NCBI GenBank assembly: GCA_902492555.1 | Contig: CABUMH010000107.1 | Location: 1 to 13,866 of the forward strand | Direction: 5' to 3' | DNA: 13,866 bases | Source of the DNA: Eisenbergiella sp900555195 | GTDB lineage: Bacteria > Bacillota > Clostridia > Lachnospirales > Lachnospiraceae | Shown here: positions 6,833-12,463 of the stretch, piece by piece | How the letters are laid out: the number at the start of each line of letters is the position of its first letter | How positions within the stretch are numbered: position 1 is the stretch's first letter | Position numbers and translations under genes: made by a program | Notes under the pieces: generated by a model | Databases searched by the model: none | Seen by the model: only the letters and a program-made list of their open reading frames with translations | Told to the model about the DNA's origin: nothing

Positions 6833-7666
6833 TTATATTCCAAGTATTCCCAAAACCTGCAGAATAAACAGCAGGATATTCACCAACGCAGCGGCCATCG
6901 TGATGCCGAGCATCGGCTTGATCCCTTTTCCCGCTTCTTTGAGTTCTTCCGTCTGCTTCTTTCCCTCTTCCACCACCACGGCCTGGACGTTCCGGTATAC
7001 CTTCACGTTCTCTTTATGGGTGAACTCGTCCGTCTGCTTCTGCATATCGCGCAGGCTCTCCGTCTGGCTCTCAACCAGCTGGCGGATCTCCTCAACGCGC
7101 TGAGCGGTCTCTATGTTCCGGTTATTCACTTCCTGTATCTTGGAAAGGCTCTCTTCGGTCAGCCTGCGAATCCCGTCCAGGCTTTCTTCGGCCATGCTCT
7201 CCATCCGCTGCATACTATTTTGTGCCAGTTGCTCCATATCAGAAAGGCTTTTGGCTGCCAGCTCTTCCAGCCGCTTCGCTCCCTCATCCGCAAGCCGCGC
7301 AACCTGAGCTGCCCCTTCTGTGCTCATACGGTTCAGCCCCTGCTCGCCCGACGCAGAATATCTCTTCAGGCCCGAAGAACATTCCTGTGCCAGCTTCTGT
7401 ATCCCCTGCAGTCCCTCTTCTGCCAGCTTCTGCATGCCTGAAGCGCCCTCTTCCGTCAGCGCCTGTATTCCGGCTGCGCTCTTATCCGTATAACGCTGGA
7501 TCACATCCAGCGTCTCCACATTTTTCATATTGGTCTTACGCATCTCCTGGAGATACCCGTCATATTCCACAAGCTGATTGCGCAGCCGCTTCGCCTCCTG
7601 TGCATCCGGGTTTGTTCCCCCGTTTCCCGCAGCGCGGCCCGATATGCCGTCTCTGTAATCTTCCAT
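6833..7666 (-). CDS. Eleven-residue-repeat coiled-coil protein with C-terminal membrane segment
   Basis: I do not recognise this 277-residue protein as a named family. Residues 1-50 are polar and glycine-containing. From residue 54 to about 196 it is built of about 13 consecutive eleven-residue units, for example AGIQALTEEGA, SGMQKLAEEGL, QGIQKLAQECS, KRLEELAAKSL and DGIRRLTEESL, with hydrophobic residues at positions 3 and 6 and a small residue near position 10. Such hendecads are known to form long helices that pair with little or right-handed twist. Residues 197-250 are charged helix. Residues 252-275 are one hydrophobic segment, so the protein is probably tail-anchored with the rod in the cytosol. 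The start has GGAGGG 9 nt upstream. The gene leads a three-gene operon with a flavin reductase and an M23 peptidase, which hints at an envelope-linked scaffold. Chemoreceptor signalling domains share helical repeats, but no receptor hairpin tip is present. Confidence 0.85.
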   Translation of the reverse strand: MEDYRDGISGRAAGNGGTNPDAQEAKRLRNQLVEYDGYLQEMRKTNMKNVETLDVIQRYTDKSAAGIQALTEEGASGMQKLAEEGLQGIQKLAQECSSGLKRYSASGEQGLNRMSTEGAAQVARLADEGAKRLEELAAKSLSDMEQLAQNSMQRMESMAEESLDGIRRLTEESLSKIQEVNNRNIETAQRVEEIRQLVESQTESLRDMQKQTDEFTHKENVKVYRNVQAVVVEEGKKQTEELKEAGKGIKPMLGITMAAALVNILLFILQVLGILGI

Positions 7667-7727
7667 CCCTGAAGCCCTCCGCTCTTAAGCCAGTCTCAGC
7701 TTTGACATACTTCGACTATTTTTTTAA

Positions 7728-7756
7728 ATTTTAGCATCATTTCCCTCACATTACAA
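7728..7756 (-). promoter_or_regulatory. Candidate promoter of the three-gene operon
   Basis: TTGTAA (7756-7751), a 17-nt spacer and TAAAAT (7733-7728) on the minus strand. Predicted transcription starts near 7721, giving a leader of about 55 nt to the start at 7666. Confidence 0.6.
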
Positions 7757-7794
7757 CCGCCACTTGCCCCGCTTTCAGGGAATTCCTCTCGTCT

Positions 7795-7848
7795 CAGTGC
7801 ATGCCGTACCAAAGAATGATTTTGTATAAAATGCACTGTTTCTTTTTT
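7795..7848 (+). terminator. Terminator-like hairpin facing plus-strand transcription
   Basis: CAGTGCAT (7795-7802) and ATGCACTG (7831-7838) are perfect complements. A further short stem forms inside (TAC-AAA against TTT-GTA), and TTTCTTTTTT follows at 7839-7848. It has the form of an intrinsic terminator on the plus strand, but no plus-strand gene was found before it, so its purpose is unclear. Confidence 0.45.
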
Positions 7849-7872
7849 AAGCCATGTGTTTTTTTATTAGTT

Positions 7873-7928
7873 TTAACCATACATTCATATTGAGTTCATA
7901 GTTTATTCATAATTGGCTGTTATATTAT
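7873..7928 (+). promoter_or_regulatory. Tandem OmpR/PhoB-type site (PhoP-box-like) upstream of a -10 sequence
   Basis: Four direct repeats start at 7873, 7884, 7895 and 7906: TTAACC, TTCATA, TTCATA, TTCATA, each separated by exactly 5 nt (11-bp period). TTCATA fits the Bacillus PhoP repeat TTHAYA, and four such repeats with about 5-nt spacing are the known core of PhoP-activated promoters. The last repeat ends 9-11 nt before overlapping -10-like hexamers TATATT/TATTAT (7921-7928), and there is no good -35, as expected for an activator-dependent promoter. Which regulator binds is inferred; other OmpR-family regulators use similar spacing. Confidence 0.5.
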
Positions 7929-7930
7929 AA

Positions 7931-8031
7931 GTGTAGCGAGGAAAGATCGCTTCTTCTTTTAAAATGTAACTTAGATAAATTTTTTCATAATAGCCCCGGC
8001 GCCTATGGTGTCGGGGCACTCCTCATTTTTT
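7931..8031 (+). ncRNA. Candidate small RNA downstream of the PhoP-box-like site
   Basis: A transcript starting near 7931 would carry a small 5' stem-loop (AGCGA-GGAAAGA-TCGCT, 7935-7951) and an AU-rich single-stranded middle. An 11-bp GC-rich stem (7993-8003 with 8007-8017, loop TAT) follows, then T6 at 8026-8031. The T-run is 8 nt away from the stem, so termination there may be partial, and a second terminator waits at 8100-8137. No reading frame with a ribosome binding site lies inside. I do not recognise a known RNA family. Existence of the RNA is inferred from architecture only. Confidence 0.3.
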
Positions 8032-8099
8032 CGTCTTTTCATGTCATCCTGTTTCCTTTCCGCAGGCTCTTTTCCCGCTTTCTTCATCTTTTGGAAATG

Positions 8100-8137
8100 A
8101 AAAATTCCGGAACAGCATCCTGCTGTCCGGAATTTTT
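8100..8137. terminator. Bidirectional intrinsic terminator
   Basis: The arms at 8100-8117 and 8121-8137 pair over 17 bp with one bulged A and a three-base loop. The A5 and T5 ends give a T-run on both strands. On the minus strand it ends the relQ-like gene, whose stop is at 8219. On the plus strand it would stop any transcript coming from the 7931 region. The 8138-8218 interval holds nothing else that could be supported. Confidence 0.85.
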
Positions 8138-8218
8138 ATGAACCGTTCCCGGATTCTACCTATATAATAATAATGACCAGCCGGATTCGTCCGCATCGGG
8201 CGCACTCTCCCGGTCTGT

Positions 8219-8866
8219 CTACCCTTCTTTTTCTCCACTCAAACTCAGAATCTCTTCATTCAATGACAGCATCCTCGCATCCAGATCGGATACCATCTTC
8301 GCACATTCCACCAGCTGCCTGCGAATGTGTTCAGGCGCTTTTCCTTCAAACTTATAATTGATCTTATGCTCCAGACTGGCCCAGAAGTCCATGGCCACCG
8401 TCCGAATCTGGATCTCCACCTTCACTTCCACAATCCGATCCGACAGAAAGACCGGAACCGTTACCAACATATGATAGCTTTTATAACCGCTCTCCTTCGG
8501 ACGCCTGATATAGTCCTTCACCGATATAACCTTGATATCATTCTGATTCCGCAGCATATCCGCGATTCGGTAGATATCGGACGTAAAGGAACAGATCACC
8601 CGAATTCCCGCAATATCGTTGACATATTTCACCATATTTTCAATGGTGGATTCATAACCGTAGCGCTTCAATTTCTTGACAATGCTCTCTGAGGTTTTCA
8701 TCCTGGATTTAATATGCTCGATCGGATTATAGCGGTGTACATGCTGGAACTCATCATTGAGGATCTCCAGCTTGGTATTGATCTGCTTCAGCGCCGCGCT
8801 ATATACCAACGTCACCTCCTGCCAGCTGTCCACCTGATCTCCTCTGGTATCCACTTCAAATTCCAT
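8219..8866 (-). CDS. relQ: Small alarmone synthetase (RelQ-type GTP pyrophosphokinase)
   Basis: The protein makes ppGpp/pppGpp by moving pyrophosphate from ATP to GDP or GTP, and acts in the cytosol. Counted from ATG 8866 it has 215 residues, close to Bacillus YjbM/RelQ (211), and has only the synthetase domain, with no hydrolase, TGS or ACT part. Motifs seen: DIAGIRVIC with metal-binding D84 (84-92), KESGYKSYH (124-132, guanine-binding loop) and EIQIRTVAMDFWASLEH (151-167, catalytic glutamate E151), then a C-terminal helix used by RelQ for tetramer formation. The start is uncertain. ATG 8866 fits family length but has only a distant AAAGG, while GTG 8923 would add 19 residues and sits about 20 nt from the predicted transcription start. 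It is a single-gene unit. The gene symbol reflects the RelQ branch, judged by motif similarity. Confidence 0.9.
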   Translation of the reverse strand: MEFEVDTRGDQVDSWQEVTLVYSAALKQINTKLEILNDEFQHVHRYNPIEHIKSRMKTSESIVKKLKRYGYESTIENMVKYVNDIAGIRVICSFTSDIYRIADMLRNQNDIKVISVKDYIRRPKESGYKSYHMLVTVPVFLSDRIVEVKVEIQIRTVAMDFWASLEHKINYKFEGKAPEHIRRQLVECAKMVSDLDARMLSLNEEILSLSGEKEG

Positions 8867-8951
8867 TCTTCTGCTCACGCCTTTCCATTTCTGTACGCTT
8901 CCAGGCTTCTTCCTGGTCAACACGTCTTTCCATTCTCTATTATCCTTTTAA

Positions 8952-8981
8952 ATTATAACATAGTTTTCTCTGTGCTGTATA
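8952..8981 (-). promoter_or_regulatory. Candidate promoter of the relQ-like gene
   Basis: TATACA (8981-8976), an 18-nt spacer, and TG-T-TATAAT with a perfect extended -10 (8957-8952). Predicted start of transcription is near 8945. Confidence 0.65.
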
Positions 8982-9008
8982 GAATGAAGATGTTACTGCT
9001 CAACCCTC

Positions 9009-9114
9009 CGCATATGTTCCGCCCCCCGGCGCCAGTCCCATCCGTGCTGCCCTCTCCACCGCCGGGACAGAGGGCAGCACGGATGGGACTGGCGCCGGGG
9101 GCGGAGCATATGCG
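9009..9114. repeat. 46-bp near-perfect inverted repeat (large hairpin or MITE-like element)
   Basis: The left arm (9009-9055) and right arm (9069-9114) are complementary across about 46 bp with one mismatch and one extra C. They are separated by a 13-nt loop. The element starts CGCATATG and ends CATATGCG. It fills most of the gap between the relQ promoter (8952-8981) and the promoter of the small plus-strand gene (9120-9148). No coding capacity and no obvious flanking duplication were seen. It is much longer than a terminator stem, lacks a T-run, and may be a palindromic mobile repeat. Confidence 0.85.
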
Positions 9115-9119
9115 AATGC

Positions 9120-9148
9120 TTGCCAGCCTCCCGTCAGCATGATAGAAT
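9120..9148 (+). promoter_or_regulatory. Candidate promoter of the 88-residue protein gene
   Basis: TTGCCA (9120-9125), a 17-nt spacer and TAGAAT (9143-9148), 45 nt before the start codon. Confidence 0.6.
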
Positions 9149-9193
9149 GTTCCCAACACATAAATAAACCATACTGCAGACAGGAGGAAAGCC

Positions 9194-9460
9194 ATGTTTC
9201 GTTTATGGGCCAAACTATTCAAGGATAATCGCTTGCTGAAGGACACCGTCATCTGCGATGCCTCGGCTGATACAAGGACCCACAAGGTTTTCCGCGCGTT
9301 GGATGAAATCTGCATCCAGTTCGATCTGGGAAAACCGCTCTGGCTGGATGCCACGGTCAACGATTTCAAACGCCACAGCAAAGCGCGTTTCCGCCAGGAT
9401 AATTTCATGGAACAGATCGATTTCGATTATCTTGAAATAGAAATGATCGAAGAAGATTAA
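9194..9460 (+). CDS. Small conserved protein of unknown function
   Basis: The 88-residue protein starts at ATG 9194 with AGGAGG 6 nt upstream, and has its own promoter and terminator, so it is a single-gene unit. It is soluble, with no signal peptide or membrane segment, and ends in an acidic tail (EIEMIEED). The sequence reads as an alternating helix and strand mix with a basic, aromatic N-terminus (MFRLWAKLFKDNRLLKD), a DASADTRTHKVFRALDEIC stretch and a conserved-looking WLDATVNDFKRH segment. It resembles small hypothetical proteins I associate with Lachnospiraceae, but I know no function for them. It has no recognisable catalytic motif or zinc site. Confidence 0.85.
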   Translation: MFRLWAKLFKDNRLLKDTVICDASADTRTHKVFRALDEICIQFDLGKPLWLDATVNDFKRHSKARFRQDNFMEQIDFDYLEIEMIEED

Positions 9461-9485
9461 TTGTATCCCTCCCATTGCCTAATCA

Positions 9486-9532
9486 CCCGCCTGACCAATT
9501 CTGCCGATGCCGGAATTGGCCAGGTGGGTTTT
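9486..9532 (+). terminator. Intrinsic terminator of the 88-residue protein gene
   Basis: The arms at 9486-9501 and 9513-9528 pair over 16 positions with one G-U pair and one mismatch, followed directly by TTTTGTGTTG. Confidence 0.85.
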
Positions 9533-9587
9533 GTGTTGCCTGCAGCCCTTTGGCACTCCGCAATTTATGAATAATGTATAAAGCGAA

Positions 9588-9616
9588 TTGACACAGAAAA
9601 TAATAAGGTGTAGTAT
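9588..9616 (+). promoter_or_regulatory. Promoter of the hemolysin III-like gene
   Basis: A perfect TTGACA (9588-9593), a 17-nt spacer and TAGTAT (9611-9616). In the leader, TAGTTTT-T-AAAACTA (9633-9647) is a perfect short palindrome that could be a protein site or a weak RNA hairpin. Confidence 0.7.
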
Positions 9617-9681
9617 TATGATATGTAATAAGTAGTTTTTAAAACTATGTGTCGCGTTTTCATTTATTCAGGAGGCAACAT

Positions 9682-10332
9682 ATGAGTGTAACAATCAGAG
9701 AACCCGGAAGCGCTATTACCCATTTCATCGGCATGATGCTCGCTATTTTCGCATCCACACCACTTTTGATAAAGGCTGTTCTGTCAGGCCAGCCCATTGT
9801 TTTCATGGCAATGCTGGTGTTCATTTCCAGCATGATTCTTCTATATGGAGCCAGCGCCACCTATCACAGCATCAATGTGGGCGGCCGCATACTCCGCATA
9901 TTCCGCAAGCTGGACCATATGATGATCTTCGTTCTGATCGCCGGCTCTTACACGCCGGTCTGCCTGATCGTTCTGGGCGGGAAGCTGGGATATACGCTTC
10001 TGGCCGTGGTTTGGGGAGTGGCAATCATCGGCATGACGGTCAAGGCATTCTGGATCACCTGTCCCAAATGGTTTTCTTCTGTCATCTATATTGCCATGGG
10101 CTGGATCTGCCTGGCCGTGTTCGGACAGTTATGGACGCTTCTTCCTCGCTCCGCCTTTCTATGGCTGCTGGCGGGCGGGCTGATCTATACCGCCGGAGGC
10201 GTCATCTATGCGCTGAAGCTTCCATTATTTAATTCCAAGCATAAATATTTCGGCTCTCACGAAATATTCCATCTCTTCGTGATGGCCGGAAGCCTCTGCC
10301 ATTTCATTTTTATGTTCTGTTACGTTGCCTGA
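9682..10332 (+). CDS. trhA: Hemolysin III / TrhA family seven-helix membrane protein
   Basis: The 216-residue integral membrane protein belongs to the hemolysin III, YqfA/TrhA branch of the PAQR family (CREST superfamily). About seven hydrophobic helices fill residues 12-214. The superfamily metal-site residues are present: S58 and H62 in GASATYHS, D78 in KLDHMMIF, and H193/H197 in SHEIFH. In other bacteria TrhA has been linked to membrane lipid and energy balance; haemolysis, from which the name comes, is not its established general role. The ATG at 9682 was chosen for AGGAGG 6 nt upstream and the usual REPGSAITHFIG start; an upstream GTG in frame lacks a site. The gene has its own strong promoter and converges on the PrpR-like regulator gene. 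The gene symbol follows the E. coli homologue. Confidence 0.92.
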   Translation: MSVTIREPGSAITHFIGMMLAIFASTPLLIKAVLSGQPIVFMAMLVFISSMILLYGASATYHSINVGGRILRIFRKLDHMMIFVLIAGSYTPVCLIVLGGKLGYTLLAVVWGVAIIGMTVKAFWITCPKWFSSVIYIAMGWICLAVFGQLWTLLPRSAFLWLLAGGLIYTAGGVIYALKLPLFNSKHKYFGSHEIFHLFVMAGSLCHFIFMFCYVA

Positions 10333-10343
10333 TCTCTTTTGGA

Positions 10344-10416
10344 AAGGAATCGGGCGCAGATAGGAAAGCCAAAGCGCTGGGGACGGTTCGGCTTTTCTGT
10401 CTGCGCCCGATTCCTT
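10344..10416. terminator. 27-bp stem between convergent genes
   Basis: The arms at 10344-10370 and 10390-10416 pair over 27 bp with only two G-U type positions, around a 19-nt loop. The element begins 11 nt after the trhA stop, and its right arm reaches into the regulator's stop codon. There is no T-run on either strand, so it is either a bidirectional terminator of unusual kind or a palindromic repeat used as one. Confidence 0.6.
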
Positions 10417-12238
10417 ACGTCTCCCCTGCGGGATTATGACTCCCGAGATATCTCCAAAGCGTCGTGCGGCTGATCCCAAGCTGTCTTGCAGCGGCCGCGC
10501 GATTGCCCTGATTGGCTTCAACAGCCCGCCATATCGCTTCGCGAATTATCTCATCCAGGGTACGGCCCGGTTTATTCCCGCCAGCCGCACGGGCCCTGGC
10601 CGTCACATTTGCCCCAGCCGTGCGGCGGTGCTGCGCCCGTTCTCTGGCCAACAGTTCCGCCACCTGACTGCTGTGTATGTAGACGGAGTCCGTCAGCGTT
10701 GCCAGGGTCTGCAGGATATGTTTAAACTGTGTATAGTTATTGGGCCAGTCATATTGCCGCAGCATCTCAACCGCGCGCGGCTCAAAGCCTGATATCTGTT
10801 TACCCAGCTCCAGATTCAAACTGTCCAGGTAGAGGCTGGCCAGGGCCGGGATTTCATCCGAACGGCTTCGCAGCGGAGGCAGATTCAGCGTCAGGCATCC
10901 CAGGCTGGAACCAAAACGACGTATCTGTTCAGGCATCTGTTCCCCGTCATGGCACACGCAGGAAAACAGCAGCCGCACTCTACGGGCAAGGCCGGTCTCC
11001 AGCACAGCGGACAGCAGCTGGGGAGCGCGCTTTTCCGGCAGCGCTTCAAAGTTCTGAAAATAGATCGTATTGCCAGTCTCGTTCAGCGGTGAATTATGAT
11101 GTCCCAGCAGAAAATCCCAACTCTTTTCATTCATCCGTTCGCAGTTTACCAGCACAAACGGCTTATTGGCAAAGGAACTGTGAAGATACAGGAACCGGGC
11201 GATCTGCTCCTTCCCTGTGCCGGGTTCCCCCACAATCATCACCGGCTGGCGCGCTGTGGCCAGCGATCTGACTTCCGCATCCAGCGTGCCCATGGCTCCG
11301 CTGATGCTGTAAAAGCTGTTCACAAACAGATGCTCACATTCCCCTCTGTTCATGGAACGAATTCCCGACCAATGTGAATGCAGCGGAATCCGCGACGGAG
11401 CGCAATAAAACAAGCTGTACTGCGCGGCATCCATCAGAAGCCTCTGCGCCGTAATGCTATAGAGACGTTCCCGCCTGGCATGGTAGAACTTCATGGAGCC
11501 GCCTGCAGGCACTTCCCGCAGATGGGCCTGCAGCGCTTCCTTCAGGCCATCGGGCAGTTCTTCCGGGCTGCTATAGAATACATCCCCATTCGCATCCAGC
11601 ACAGCCACACATCCGTCCTGTTCCTGCATGATGCTTCTGAGGAACAGGTTCTCCTGACGCAGACGGCCAAACCACAGGCCAATATTGATCGCCTGATCGA
11701 TGGCCGCCTGTAGGCTCTCTGCCCCCGATGTAATCAGAAACGCGTCCAGTTCCATTCGCCGGGCAATTCCATGGGTGACCCTATCGCAGACCACCATGCG
11801 ATACCCGTTTTCTTTCAAATGTTCCAGCGTATCGGACGCCTCTTTTGCGCTGTGCACTGTGAGAATATCCAGGTGATACCCCAACAGATCACAAAGGGTA
11901 TGCGCTGGCTGCGTAACGCTCGGGAAACCCACAATCGCATAATGGTCAGAATAATTTTCCGCCAGCTTCATGGCGGCCAGCACATCATATACGGAAATCC
12001 GGATCTCTATTACAGGCAGATCGGTCACTTTCCGGATCATCTCCGCAGTTCCTCCCCGGGAAATAATGCAGTCGTAAACGTTTGGCGGCATGCGCTTTAC
12101 AATGGATACACCCGCATCAAGATCTCCTGTATAAATATCTATCTGCACATTCGGATAGGCCTGTGCTGCGCGTTCCATCGCGGTGTGCATTCCTTCATAT
12201 GGCGCTATTCCCAAAATACGGGTTCGAGCCTCAATCAT
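10415..12238 (-). CDS. PrpR_N domain transcription regulator with degenerate AAA+ domain and Fis-type HTH
   Basis: This 607-residue cytosolic regulator has an N-terminal PrpR_N-type sensor (about 10-190), as in regulators of propionate and sugar-acid catabolism. A PAS-like segment (about 205-285), a sigma-54-activator type AAA+ module (about 310-515) and a Fis/HTH_8 DNA-binding end (562-598, NQGNRAAAARQLGISRTTLWRYL) follow. Walker A is intact (GEPGTGKE, 337-344). The stretch that should hold GAFTGA is missing (FLLGHHNSPLNETGN), Walker B is TIYFQNFEAL without the usual DE, and the GNVREL sensor II motif reads NNYTQFKH. It therefore probably binds nucleotide poorly, cannot contact sigma-54, and works with sigma-70-type polymerase. 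The start has GGAGG 10 nt upstream. It is divergent from the sugar-acid kinase gene, which it probably controls along with itself. The ligand is unknown. Confidence 0.9.
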   Translation of the reverse strand: MIEARTRILGIAPYEGMHTAMERAAQAYPNVQIDIYTGDLDAGVSIVKRMPPNVYDCIISRGGTAEMIRKVTDLPVIEIRISVYDVLAAMKLAENYSDHYAIVGFPSVTQPAHTLCDLLGYHLDILTVHSAKEASDTLEHLKENGYRMVVCDRVTHGIARRMELDAFLITSGAESLQAAIDQAINIGLWFGRLRQENLFLRSIMQEQDGCVAVLDANGDVFYSSPEELPDGLKEALQAHLREVPAGGSMKFYHARRERLYSITAQRLLMDAAQYSLFYCAPSRIPLHSHWSGIRSMNRGECEHLFVNSFYSISGAMGTLDAEVRSLATARQPVMIVGEPGTGKEQIARFLYLHSSFANKPFVLVNCERMNEKSWDFLLGHHNSPLNETGNTIYFQNFEALPEKRAPQLLSAVLETGLARRVRLLFSCVCHDGEQMPEQIRRFGSSLGCLTLNLPPLRSRSDEIPALASLYLDSLNLELGKQISGFEPRAVEMLRQYDWPNNYTQFKHILQTLATLTDSVYIHSSQVAELLARERAQHRRTAGANVTARARAAGGNKPGRTLDEIIREAIWRAVEANQGNRAAAARQLGISRTTLWRYLGSHNPAGET

Positions 12239-12286
12239 CGCATATTTCCCTCCCGTTTTTCTATTTTACTAAAAAGCATAATGATA

Positions 12287-12303
12287 TGTTTCATAATGAA
12301 ACA
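12287..12303. promoter_or_regulatory. Palindromic operator candidate 1
   Basis: TGTTTCATAATGAAACA is a perfect 17-bp palindrome apart from its central base. It shares GTTnCATnnTGnAAC with site 2 at 12338-12354, centre to centre 51 bp. It overlaps the expected -35 region of the regulator gene, whose best -10 is TAAAAT (12268-12263, minus strand), so autoregulation is plausible. Confidence 0.55.
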
Positions 12304-12337
12304 TTTTTTATCTATTTTTTCTTATTTTCTCAAATGC

Positions 12338-12354
12338 AGTTACATATTGCAACT
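12338..12354. promoter_or_regulatory. Palindromic operator candidate 2
   Basis: AGTTACATATTGCAACT is an imperfect 17-bp palindrome sharing GTTnCATnnTGnAAC with site 1. It lies about 110 nt before the kinase start. The core CATAATGA of site 1 also recurs alone at 12277 and 12396. Confidence 0.45.
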
Positions 12355-12463
12355 CATTTTCCCTTTTTTCAGATGAAAGTTTCCGTAAAGCACAGCATAA
12401 TGATTACAGAACACAAAAGAATCTGCCATCCATGGCAGGAAAAATGCAGGGAGGGGGAACGGC

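Noticed and set aside
7993..8031. Known riboswitch or 6S-like RNA in the 7931-8031 region
   Set aside because: No conserved core of a riboswitch class or of 6S RNA could be recognised, so it is reported only as an unassigned candidate RNA.
8044..8238. Short minus-strand frame of 64 codons
   Set aside because: It crosses the bidirectional terminator at 8100-8137, overlaps the end of the relQ-like gene and has no family similarity.
12433..12448. TGGCAGGAAAAATGCA matches the sigma-54 -24/-12 pattern well, with GG and GC at the right spacing
   Set aside because: It would start transcription only about 5 nt before the kinase ATG, leaving the ribosome binding site out of the RNA. The neighbouring regulator lacks the GAFTGA loop needed for sigma-54. 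The TGGCAG half is also part of the local palindrome CTGCCATCCATGGCAG (12423-12438), so the match may be chance.
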